This document shows, one piece after another, positions 1 to 6,930 of a stretch of DNA of 7,693 bases. The notes under the pieces were generated by a model that was not told the DNA's origin, made no database searches, and saw only the letters and a list, made by a program, of their open reading frames with translations. The position numbers and the translations under genes are program-made. Every line of letters starts with the position of its first letter. Position 1 is the first letter of the stretch. This DNA comes from DATHWB01 sp046565785 (GTDB lineage Bacteria; Actinomycetota; Acidimicrobiia; Spongiisociales; ZC4RG35): the NCBI GenBank assembly GCA_046565785.1, contig JBKHXZ010000243.1:1-7693 (forward strand), in the 5' to 3' direction.

Positions 1-2128
1 CATCCTCGGCGGCTTCCACACTCCCAGCGTCTCGGTCGTGGACTCGCTGCGGGCGGGGACATTGATGCGGGAGAAGGCGGTGAACGCCGGAGCACTGACC
101 GTGTTCGCCAACACCGAGGTGCTCGACCTGGAAACCACCCCCACACCATTCGGCCGGCCCAAGATCAGCGCGGTGGTCACCGACCGAGGGCGGATCGAAG
201 CCGACCATGTGGTGATCGCCACGGGGGTGTGGAGCCCCAAGCTCGCTCGGATGGCAGGAGCCACCATTCCGCTCACTCCGGCCGTCCACCAGATGGCCGA
301 CGTCGGGCCGATCGACGTCCTGCAGAAGACCGGCAACGAAATCGGCTATCCGATCGTCCGTGACATGGACACCTTCATGTACGAGCGGCAGTCGGCCGGA
401 TCGATGGAGGTCGGTTCCTATGCCCACCGACCGATCCTCCACCGTCCCGAAGAGATCCCCTCCAACGACGAAGCGGCGCTGTCGCCGACCGAGATGCCGT
501 TCACCCCGGAGGACTTCGACGAACAGCTCGAGGACGCGCTGGAGTTGATGGGCGAAATCCTCGAGACCGCCGAGATCCGTTACGCCATCAACGGTCTGCT
601 GTCCCTCACCCCTGACGCCATGCCGGTGCTGGGAGAAACCGTCGAAGTCGAAAACCTGTGGTCGGCGGCCGCAGTGTGGATCAAGGAAGGGCCGGGAATC
701 GCCCAGCTCGTCGCCGAGTGGATGACCCACGGCTACCCACACATCTGCGATCCGCACGGATCCGACATCGCCCGCCTGTACCCGCACGAACGGACCACCC
801 ACCACATCGAGGCGCGGGCCTCCGAGCACTTCAACAAGACCTATGGGATCGTGCACCCGCGCGAGCAGTGGGCGTCCGAACGCGGCATGAACCGGTCCCC
901 GTTCCATGCCCGCACCGAGGCGTTGGAAGCCGAGTACTTCGATGCCCGCGGTTGGGAACGCCCCCACTGGTACCGCAGCAACCAGGATCTGGTCGAGCGG
1001 TACGACGTGGCCGACCGTCCCCACGAATGGGACCGTCGCTGGTGGTCGCCGATCATCACCGCCGAGCACCTCCACATGCGGGAACATGGCGCCCTGATCG
1101 ATCTGTCCGCATTCCAGATGTTCGACGTCAGCGGCCCGGGCGTCGTCGAATACATCGAAAAGATGACGGTCAACAAGTGCGACCGTCCGGTGGGAAGCTC
1201 CATCTACACCCCGGTCCTCGCCCCCAACGGCGGGTTCCGCTCCGACCTGACCGTGCTACGGCTTGCCGAGGACCGGTTCCGGATCATCACCGGCGCCTTC
1301 GACGGAGGGAGGGACGAGTACTGGTTCCGGAAGAACCTTCCGTCGGACGGGTCGGTGCAGTTCGTGAACCTCAGCCAGGCCACGACCACGATCGGCGTGT
1401 GGGGCCCGAAGGCCGAAGAGCTGGTTTCCGGACTCACCGAATCGGACGTGAGCCAGGCGGCGTTCGGGTACGGAACCACCCAAGAGGTGATCATCGACGG
1501 AATCGCCACCCGCATGCTGCGGATCTCGTACGTGGGGGAGAACGGGTGGGAGATCACCACCTCGATACCGCACGGCATGCGACTGTGGGACACCCTGTAC
1601 GCCGGTGCGCGGGATCTCGACATGCGTCCGGTCGGAGCAGGCGTGTACGGGACGACCGGACGACTGGAGAAGGGCTATCGGCTGATGGGCGCCGAACTCG
1701 AGTCGGAGTACAACCCGGTCGAAGCCGGACTCGCCCGACCCCGGGTGAAGGATGCCGATTTCATCGGCAAGGAGGCCTACCGGGCGGCTCGGGACACCCA
1801 ACCCGTCACCCATATGTGCACCCTCACCGTCGAAGACCACACCGACTCCTCCGGCATGGCGCGGTACATGACCGGGGGCAACGAACCCATCCTCACCCCC
1901 GACGGTGAGCGGATCGTCGACGCCAAGGGACGGGTGTCCCGGGTAACCAGTGCCGGGAACGGGCCGTCGGTGGGCAAGTATCTGCTGATGGCCTACCTGC
2001 CGCCGGAATACGCGGTGGAAGGGACCGAGCTCGGTGTGATGTACATGAACGAGGTCTTCGGGGTGAAGGTCGCCCGAGTCGGGTCGACGCCACTTTTCGA
2101 CCCCGAAGACAGCCGGATGAAGAGCTGA
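1..2128 (+). CDS. Dimethylglycine/sarcosine dehydrogenase-type FAD oxidoreductase with fused GcvT domain (5' truncated)
   Basis: The frame is open from base 2 to a TGA at 2126-2128, about 708 codons. Family members are usually 800-850 residues, so about 100 N-terminal residues are missing, including the FAD dinucleotide motif; the GTG at base 38 is internal. The first ~260 codons are the rest of the FAD oxidase (DAO) fold, ending in the GPGIAQLVAEWMTHG-type motif. The linker carries the family hallmark GWERPHWY. The second half is GcvT-like: LIDLSAFQMFDVSGPG, then GGFRSDLTVLR with the conserved folate-site Asp at 1244-1246, then RLEKGYRLMGAEL and FIGKEAY. Family members oxidise N-methyl groups of dimethylglycine or sarcosine with FAD and pass the one-carbon unit to tetrahydrofolate. 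The etfBA genes directly downstream suggest electrons go to ETF, making it a dehydrogenase rather than an oxidase (inference). Family is secure; exact substrate (dimethylglycine, sarcosine or another N-methyl amine) is open. Confidence 0.9.
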   Translation, partial: ILGGFHTPSVSVVDSLRAGTLMREKAVNAGALTVFANTEVLDLETTPTPFGRPKISAVVTDRGRIEADHVVIATGVWSPKLARMAGATIPLTPAVHQMADVGPIDVLQKTGNEIGYPIVRDMDTFMYERQSAGSMEVGSYAHRPILHRPEEIPSNDEAALSPTEMPFTPEDFDEQLEDALELMGEILETAEIRYAINGLLSLTPDAMPVLGETVEVENLWSAAAVWIKEGPGIAQLVAEWMTHGYPHICDPHGSDIARLYPHERTTHHIEARASEHFNKTYGIVHPREQWASERGMNRSPFHARTEALEAEYFDARGWERPHWYRSNQDLVERYDVADRPHEWDRRWWSPIITAEHLHMREHGALIDLSAFQMFDVSGPGVVEYIEKMTVNKCDRPVGSSIYTPVLAPNGGFRSDLTVLRLAEDRFRIITGAFDGGRDEYWFRKNLPSDGSVQFVNLSQATTTIGVWGPKAEELVSGLTESDVSQAAFGYGTTQEVIIDGIATRMLRISYVGENGWEITTSIPHGMRLWDTLYAGARDLDMRPVGAGVYGTTGRLEKGYRLMGAELESEYNPVEAGLARPRVKDADFIGKEAYRAARDTQPVTHMCTLTVEDHTDSSGMARYMTGGNEPILTPDGERIVDAKGRVSRVTSAGNGPSVGKYLLMAYLPPEYAVEGTELGVMYMNEVFGVKVARVGSTPLFDPEDSRMKS

Positions 2129-2129
2129 C

Positions 2130-2894
2130 ATGCGAGTCCTCGTCTGTATCAAGCGGGTGCCTGCGCCGGGGGCGAAGATCGTCATCGCCGCCGACGGACG
2201 TTCGATCGACACGGCACATCTCGGGTTCACGATGAGCCCCCACGAAGAGTGCGCGGTCGAAGAAGCCGTGCAGATCGTGGAACGAGAGGGAGGCCACTCC
2301 TCGGTCCTCACACTCGGACCTCCCGAGGCCGAAGACCAGCTTCGCTACGCCCTCTCGCTCGGGGTGGATTCCGCCGTGCTGCTTCCGACCGACGGAGGAG
2401 ACTGGGATCCGCAGCGAACCGCATCGTCGATCGCTGCGGCGATCACCGAGATCGAAGGTCAGGACGGCACTTTCGACCTCATCCTGTTCGGGAACGAGTC
2501 TGCCGACTCGGGAGGCTTTCAGGTCGGGGTGCGGGTGGCGCGGGCGCTGGGTCGGCCGATCGTCAATGGCGGCAAGGGCATCGAGTTCGGGGACGGGACG
2601 GCGGTGGTGCGCCGACCGTTCGACGGCGGCTTCGAGGAGTATCGCCTGCCGCTTCCGGCGGTGGTCGGAGTGAAGGAGGGGATCAACCTGCCCCGTTACC
2701 CCACCCTCAAAGGCCGGCTGGCATCGAAGAAGGCCGACATCACCACGTTCGCGCCGGTCGGCCAACCGGGTGGGCTGAAGATGGTGGAGTTCCGACCCCC
2801 GCGGGAACAGGTCACCGAGACCGAGATCCTCGGACACGGTCCGGAGGCAGCTCCGCGAGTGGTCGAAATCCTCACCGAGATCGGAGTCCTGTGA
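2130..2894 (+). CDS. etfB: Electron transfer flavoprotein beta subunit
   Basis: A 254-residue protein, the usual length for EtfB. It begins MRVLVCIKRVPAPG, the typical first strand of the family. Residues 121-133 (GNESADSGGFQVG) lie where the AMP/flavin-binding loop G-x-x-(S/A)-x-D-x-x-x-x-Q-x-G is found. Residues 176-201 match the family C-terminal signature, with LPAVVGV-type residues followed by NLPRYPTLKGRLASKK. The ATG lies one base after the stop of the dehydrogenase gene, with only a weak purine run upstream, so translation is probably coupled. With EtfA it forms the soluble heterodimer that takes electrons from flavin dehydrogenases and passes them toward the quinone pool. Its position points to service of the upstream amine dehydrogenase, like the etf genes next to dgcAB in Pseudomonas. 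The family call is firm; the partner is inferred. Confidence 0.94.
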   Translation: MRVLVCIKRVPAPGAKIVIAADGRSIDTAHLGFTMSPHEECAVEEAVQIVEREGGHSSVLTLGPPEAEDQLRYALSLGVDSAVLLPTDGGDWDPQRTASSIAAAITEIEGQDGTFDLILFGNESADSGGFQVGVRVARALGRPIVNGGKGIEFGDGTAVVRRPFDGGFEEYRLPLPAVVGVKEGINLPRYPTLKGRLASKKADITTFAPVGQPGGLKMVEFRPPREQVTETEILGHGPEAAPRVVEILTEIGVL

Positions 2895-3859
2895 TGCTTC
2901 TGGTCGTCATCGAAACCGATCGTGGTCGTTTGGTCGACGCCAGCCTGGAAGCTCTCACCGCAGCCCGGCAGCTGGCGACGACCATGGGAACAGGTGTGCA
3001 CGCCGTGACGGTCGGGGAGGACGCCGACCCGGTGGCGGACAGCCTCGGCCGTTACGGGGCGTCGATGGTCCATCAGGTGCATCATCCGATCCTCACCGAC
3101 TACGGCCCGGAAGCCTGGGGCGATGCGGTGGCACAGGTCGCTCTCGCCGAAGGTGCGACGGCGGTCGTGGCGTCCGGTACCGATCGCGGCAACGAGATCC
3201 TCGCCCATGTGGCCGCCCTGATGGACCAGCCCTTCGCCGCCAACTGTCTCGAAGTCAGTCCCGGCACTCCGTGGGAGTTGACCAGATTGCGGTGGGGAGG
3301 GTCACTGTTGGAACGGGCCACGCTCGACGGGGGGGTTGTGTTGCTGACCTTCGCCCACCACTCGATGGATCCTTCGGAAGCACCCGTGTCGGTGCAGACT
3401 CAGGTGTTCGAGCCCGAACTCGATCCGTGGCTGGCACGATCGCTCGTGGTCGACCGGGTCGTCCTCACCACCGGGGTGACGTTGGCCACGGCACCAGTGG
3501 TCGTCAGCGGTGGCCGCGGGGTGGGCTCGGCGGAGGGGTTCGCACCGCTGGAAGAGCTGGCCGAGCTGCTCGGAGGGGTGGTCGGCTGCTCCCGGGTGGT
3601 GACGAACAACGGATGGCGGCCGCATACCGACCAGGTCGGCCAGACCGGAACTCGCATCGCTCCCGAGATCTACATCGCCTGTGGTATCTCCGGTGCCATC
3701 CAGCACTGGGTGGGAGCCATGGCATCCAAGCGGATCCTGGCGATCAACACCGATGTCGAGGCGAACATGGTGTCCAAGGCCGACTACGCCATCATCGGAG
3801 ATCTGCATCAGGTGGTGCCGGCCATCGTCGAAGCGGTCAAGGCTGCCAAACAGGGCTGA
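2894..3859 (+). CDS. etfA: Electron transfer flavoprotein alpha subunit
   Basis: A 321-residue protein, normal for EtfA. The ATG overlaps the etfB stop by one base (TGATG) and has GGAG at 2883-2886, seven bases upstream; a GTG one codon earlier is in frame but less likely. The N-terminal half (about 1-190) is the less conserved alpha/beta domain. The C-terminal half is the FAD domain and is unmistakable: SGGRGVGSAEGF from residue 205, QVGQTG at 247-252, and YIACGISGAIQHW from 260. These are followed by INTDVEANMVSKADY and GDLHQVVPAIVEAV. The FAD in this domain carries electrons between the partner dehydrogenase and ETF:quinone oxidoreductase. The FAD-domain residues visible resemble ordinary ETFs, but I cannot exclude a bifurcating type by eye. 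It ends the tight operon; the next gene follows after a gap. Confidence 0.94.
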   Translation: MLLVVIETDRGRLVDASLEALTAARQLATTMGTGVHAVTVGEDADPVADSLGRYGASMVHQVHHPILTDYGPEAWGDAVAQVALAEGATAVVASGTDRGNEILAHVAALMDQPFAANCLEVSPGTPWELTRLRWGGSLLERATLDGGVVLLTFAHHSMDPSEAPVSVQTQVFEPELDPWLARSLVVDRVVLTTGVTLATAPVVVSGGRGVGSAEGFAPLEELAELLGGVVGCSRVVTNNGWRPHTDQVGQTGTRIAPEIYIACGISGAIQHWVGAMASKRILAINTDVEANMVSKADYAIIGDLHQVVPAIVEAVKAAKQG

Positions 3860-3945
3860 GCGACCACCGAAACTAGGTAGCGGTCGCCGATGTCGGTGCT
3901 CCGCCTGCCCCGTACGTTCACTCCATTCGAAGAGAGGTTTTGGAG
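3860..3945 (+). other. Intergenic gap after etfA with a weak inverted repeat
   Basis: This 86-base gap holds GCGACC (3860-3865) and GGTCGC (3882-3887), which could pair around a loop containing a second short ACC/GGT pairing. There is no T-run, so it is not a convincing intrinsic terminator. TACGTT at 3913-3918 fits the loose actinobacterial -10 pattern TAnnnT, but I see no good -35. A promoter for the small gene and the mttB homologue may lie here; the sequence alone does not prove it. Confidence 0.3.
3931..3945 (+). promoter_or_regulatory. Ribosome binding site of the small gene
   Basis: AGAGAGG (3931-3937) lies eight bases before the ATG at 3946, and GGAG (3942-3945) directly abuts that ATG. 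The AGAGAGG placement is suitable for initiation and is the main support for calling the small downstream frame a gene. Confidence 0.5.
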
Positions 3946-4116
3946 ATGTACTTGACGGGTTCCCAGGAATACCTGGCGGCGGTTGACGCCGAACGCTATG
4001 GGCGGCAGATGCGATCGGTCGGTCCACCGCGTCTGGCCGGGATTCGCTCCATCGAGCGGGTCGTGAAACTGACCGGGCGCGGGAAGGAGGAGGCTTCGCG
4101 GCCGCACGCGGCCTGA
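3946..4116 (+). CDS. Small unrecognised protein, 56 residues
   Basis: I do not recognise this protein. It starts MYLTGSQEYLAAVDAERYGR, is rich in Arg and Lys, and ends KEEASRPHAA, with no transmembrane segment or cysteine. Its first 22 residues could form an amphipathic helix. Support for a real gene: an AGAGAGG site at a suitable distance, about 79% G or C at third codon positions by my count (44 of 56), and a place between two same-strand metabolic genes. It is in the same frame as the following mttB homologue and is separated from it by one TGA and 30 bases, so it could be the first gene of that transcription unit. Many actinobacteria carry similarly short Arg-rich proteins of unknown role. 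A non-coding leader is the alternative. Confidence 0.5.
   Translation: MYLTGSQEYLAAVDAERYGRQMRSVGPPRLAGIRSIERVVKLTGRGKEEASRPHAA
4100..4113 (+). repeat. Perfect inverted repeat at the end of the small gene
   Basis: GGCCGC (4100-4105) and GCGGCC (4108-4113) are exact reverse complements separated by AC, and the right arm touches the TGA stop of the small gene. As RNA this would be a strong short GC hairpin just ahead of the mttB-homologue ribosome binding site at 4136-4142. There is no following T-tract, so I do not call it a terminator. High G+C makes such repeats fairly common by chance. Confidence 0.35.
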
Positions 4117-4135
4117 ATCCGTACACTCTCGCTCC

Positions 4136-4142
4136 GGGAGGA
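4136..4142 (+). promoter_or_regulatory. Shine-Dalgarno site that decides the mttB-homologue start
   Basis: GGGAGGA sits four bases before the ATG at 4147. An in-frame TGA at 4114-4116 bounds the frame upstream, so 4147 is the earliest ATG, and this site supports it over later in-frame starts. Confidence 0.7.
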
Positions 4143-4146
4143 CCGG

Positions 4147-5676
4147 ATGCCGAGAGAAGGATCAGCCCGGGCGACACGACGTGCCGCTCGCGGCGGCGGA
4201 TCGATACACCAGCTTCCGTGGAGGCAGGTGTCGAATCCGTACCACCCGATCGAGGTGGTGGACGCCGAGGGAATCGACCTGATCCACCGGGCTTCGCTCG
4301 AAGTGCTTGCCACCACCGGTATGGACTTCCTCCACCCGGAGGCGCTCGCCATCCTCGCCGACCATGGCGCTGAGGTCGTCGACGGAGGACCCCGGGTGCG
4401 GATGAGTCCCGAGCTGGTGATGGAATGGGTCGGCAAGGCGCCGTCAGGGTTCACGCTCCACGCCCGCAATCCCGAGCGGAGCTTGGAGATCGGGGGCGAC
4501 CGGGTGGTCTTCCTGTCGGTGGCGAGTGCTCCCAACGTGTCGGATCTCGACCGCGGGCGACGCCCGGGGACCATGTCCGACTTCGAGGATCTCGTTCGCT
4601 TGGGACAGTTCTTCAACGCGGTGCACTGTTACGCCGGGTATCCGGTCGAGCCGCAGGACGTCCATCCTGGGGTGCGGCATCTGCATGCGCTGTCGTCGTT
4701 CGTGAAACTGAGCGACAAGCCGTGGCACGCCTATTCGTTGGGTCGCCAGCGCATCCTCGACGCCATCGAGATCATCCGGATCGCTCGCGGGATCGACCTG
4801 GACACGTTGGTGAGCGAGCCATCGATCCACACCATCATCAACACCTCAACGCCGCTGCGGCTGGACGGCCCGATGATCGAAGGGATGATCGAGATGCTGC
4901 GTCACGGCCAGGTGGTCGTGATCACCCCGTTCACCCTCGCCGGGGCGATGGCGCCGGCAACTGTGGCCGGGGCGCTGACGTTGCAGAATGCCGAAGCCCT
5001 AGCCGGTATCGCCTTCGGACAGATGGTCAACCCCGGAGCGCCGATGATCTACGGCGGGTTCACCTCGAATGTCGACATGAAGACCGGGGCCCCGGCGTTC
5101 GGTACCCCCGAATACGCCCGGGCGGCGATGGCCGGCGGACAGTTGGCCCGGCGCTACGGGCTGCCCTACCGCACCTCCAACGCCAACGCCTCCAACGCCG
5201 TCGATGCCCAGGCCGCCTACGAGTCGCAGACCTCGCTGTGGGCGGCGGTGCTGGGCGGTGGCAACTTCATCATGCACGGCACGGGCTGGATGGAAGGCGG
5301 GCTGGTGGCGTCGTTCGAGAAGTTCGTGGTGGATGTCGAACTGATCCAGTCGATGATGGAGTTCCTGGTGCCACTGCGGGTCGATTCAGACACCCTCGGT
5401 CTCGACGCTATCGCCGACGTGGGTCCCGGCGGGCACTTCTTCGGAACCCAGCACACGTTGGACCGGTACGAGACGGCCTTCTATTCGCCGCTCCTGTCCG
5501 ATTGGCAGAACTTCGGGACGTGGAGCGAGGCGGGGTCACAAACCGCCGAGGTCCGAGCGAACCGGCTTTGGAAACAGGCCCTCTCCGAGTACGAGGCACC
5601 ACCGCTCGATGAGGCGATCCGGGCGGAGCTGGACGAGTTCGTCGCACGCCGGGCGGCGGTCGGTGGAGTGGGCTGA
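4147..5676 (+). CDS. Trimethylamine methyltransferase (MttB) family protein, non-pyrrolysine type
   Basis: A 509-residue protein matching the MttB family (COG5598) along its whole length. Visible blocks are an Arg-rich N-terminus (RATRRAARGGG), HRASLEVLATTGM at 48-60, and PLRLDGPMIEGMIEMLRHGQ at 236-255. They continue with AGAMAPATVAGALTLQNAEA at 265-284, GTPEYARAAMAGGQLARRYG at 319-338, DAQAAYES at 353-360, GWMEGGLVASFEKFV at 380-394, and GPGGHFFGTQHTLDRY at 426-441. True TMA methyltransferases have an in-frame amber (TAG) read as pyrrolysine; this frame has none, so it belongs with the widespread non-Pyl members. The characterised examples (such as MtgB) move a methyl from glycine betaine or a similar quaternary amine to a corrinoid protein. 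Beside a dimethylglycine-type dehydrogenase, betaine is a fair guess, but the substrate is not readable from sequence. No corrinoid-binding protein is encoded in the window. Confidence 0.9.
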   Translation: MPREGSARATRRAARGGGSIHQLPWRQVSNPYHPIEVVDAEGIDLIHRASLEVLATTGMDFLHPEALAILADHGAEVVDGGPRVRMSPELVMEWVGKAPSGFTLHARNPERSLEIGGDRVVFLSVASAPNVSDLDRGRRPGTMSDFEDLVRLGQFFNAVHCYAGYPVEPQDVHPGVRHLHALSSFVKLSDKPWHAYSLGRQRILDAIEIIRIARGIDLDTLVSEPSIHTIINTSTPLRLDGPMIEGMIEMLRHGQVVVITPFTLAGAMAPATVAGALTLQNAEALAGIAFGQMVNPGAPMIYGGFTSNVDMKTGAPAFGTPEYARAAMAGGQLARRYGLPYRTSNANASNAVDAQAAYESQTSLWAAVLGGGNFIMHGTGWMEGGLVASFEKFVVDVELIQSMMEFLVPLRVDSDTLGLDAIADVGPGGHFFGTQHTLDRYETAFYSPLLSDWQNFGTWSEAGSQTAEVRANRLWKQALSEYEAPPLDEAIRAELDEFVARRAAVGGVG

Positions 5677-5682
5677 GGGGAA

Positions 5683-6930
5683 TCACCCTTGCTCGCCGTT
5701 GCGACTATCACGCCCCAAACGGATCGCCAGCCAGGTGGAACGGGTAGGAACGGACAGGAAACGGCCCTTGTCGACGTCCATGGACCGTCGCACGATCAGC
5801 CGATAGGCGATGAAGACGGCGAAGGTGCCGTGGATGCCGACGAGGAACATCCAGAACCCGTTGACGCCGAATGCCGCCATGGCAAGAGACGCCGCTGCCG
5901 GTCCGAGGACCGCCCCGGCGCCGTTGGAGAACATGAGGACCGCACTCGCCGCCACCAGTCGGTCGCTGGGGATGGCATCGTTGGCATGGCTGACCCCCAG
6001 CGAATACATCGGAAACGAGAACCCTCCGAAGAGGAATGCGGCCGCCAGGATCAGTGGGGTGTCGGTTCCCAGCATCCAGATCCAGCCTGCGACCAGCGTC
6101 GAGGCGGCGGTGGCGACGAACAGCACCTTGCGTCGGGAGATCCGATCGGATAGCGCTCCCAACGGCCATTGGAAGAGCATGCCTCCGATCAACGACAGAC
6201 CCATGAAGAGGGAGATTCGCCCGATCCCCAGCCCTGCGTTCGCCGCCCACACCGCACCCATGCCGAACAACGCCCCCCCGGAGGTTCCGGCGATCGCCAC
6301 CCCGGTCATTCCCAGAGGGACGATACGGAAGATGTCCCGGAAAGGGAGGCCGCGTTCAGGCTGTTCCACCGCCGGAGCGTTGCTGGGGGCGAGGGCGATC
6401 GGAACGACCGCCAACGACACGAGCACCGAGGCCAGGACGAAGAGCTGGAACCCGCCCGGGTCGGCGAGATTCAAGAGGAGCTGGCCTGCCGCCAGGCCCC
6501 CGCTCACCACCACCATGTAGATCGACAGGACGCGGCCGCGGGAATCGTTGGACACCACTCCGTTGAGCCACGACTCGGCGACGATGTAGAGGCCGGCCAG
6601 ACAGAAACCGGTGACCACCCGCATCCCGAACCACAGTGACGGATGGACGAAGAGGGTGTAGACCAGGAGCGCGATCGATCCCATCGATGCCAGACCCGAG
6701 TAGACCCGGATGTGGCCGACGGCGCCGACCACCCTGGGTACGAAGAAGGCACCGCCGAGGAAACCCACGTAGTAGCCGGTCATGACCACACCGGTCACGG
6801 TCGTGGAGAAGCCCTCCAGGTTGGCGCGCAGACCGACCAGGGACGACTGCAGGCCGTTGCCGATCATGAGGAACGAGAGAGCGGCGAACAGCGGCCAGGC
6901 TCCACGGGTTGCGGCTCGCATCATCGGCAC
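5683..6930 (-). CDS. Major facilitator superfamily transporter, YcaD-like
   Basis: A 415-residue membrane protein with twelve hydrophobic segments, near residues 12-34, 43-64, 76-95, 101-121, 134-154, 163-181, 202-230, 239-260, 268-288, 292-312, 325-350 and 356-378. The second half carries the MFS loop motif GALSDRISRRK at 258-268. AESWLN at 118-123, followed by SRGRVLSIYM, and SHANDAIP at 314-321 are features I associate with the YcaD-like MFS group. The tail after 380 is basic and hydrophilic. The first start is GTG at 6930; ATG at 6924 and 6921 (codons 3 and 4) are equally possible, and none has a clear ribosome binding site. The substrate is unknown. Its neighbours suggest uptake or export of a methylated amine or a related metabolite, but this is only inference. 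It converges on the mttB homologue and is divergent from the homocysteine methyltransferase gene. Confidence 0.85.
   Translation of the reverse strand: MPMMRAATRGAWPLFAALSFLMIGNGLQSSLVGLRANLEGFSTTVTGVVMTGYYVGFLGGAFFVPRVVGAVGHIRVYSGLASMGSIALLVYTLFVHPSLWFGMRVVTGFCLAGLYIVAESWLNGVVSNDSRGRVLSIYMVVVSGGLAAGQLLLNLADPGGFQLFVLASVLVSLAVVPIALAPSNAPAVEQPERGLPFRDIFRIVPLGMTGVAIAGTSGGALFGMGAVWAANAGLGIGRISLFMGLSLIGGMLFQWPLGALSDRISRRKVLFVATAASTLVAGWIWMLGTDTPLILAAAFLFGGFSFPMYSLGVSHANDAIPSDRLVAASAVLMFSNGAGAVLGPAAASLAMAAFGVNGFWMFLVGIHGTFAVFIAYRLIVRRSMDVDKGRFLSVPTRSTWLAIRLGRDSRNGEQG

Noticed and set aside
658..1908. A 416-codon plus-strand open frame overlapping the dehydrogenase gene
   Set aside because: It is an Arg/Pro/His-rich out-of-frame reading of a gene with clear family motifs in the other frame, typical of high-G+C shadows.
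1256..2837. Long minus-strand open frames opposite the dehydrogenase and etfB (351 and 314 codons)
   Set aside because: No recognisable motif, low-complexity Arg/Gly/Pro composition, and they cover two well-identified sense genes.
2249..2893. An N-terminal extension of etfA through the etfB region
   Set aside because: The extension is the shadow frame of etfB. Real EtfA similarity begins at the ATG at 2894, which has a ribosome binding site and gives a normal length.
4114..4116. TGA as a readthrough, selenocysteine or tryptophan codon joining the small frame to the mttB homologue
   Set aside because: Every complete gene here ends in TGA, the downstream ATG has its own strong ribosome binding site, and the MttB N-terminus begins normally after it.
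3302..4177. A 291-codon minus-strand frame opposite the etfA end and the small gene
   Set aside because: No motif and no ribosome binding site seen; it is antisense to the conserved EtfA FAD domain.
4147..5676. Pyrrolysine-containing MttB
   Set aside because: There is no in-frame TAG anywhere in the reading frame and no pyl genes are in view.
5810..6520. Plus-strand frames opposite the MFS transporter (up to 236 codons)
   Set aside because: The minus strand gives a twelve-segment membrane protein with MFS motifs; the plus-strand frames are its complement.
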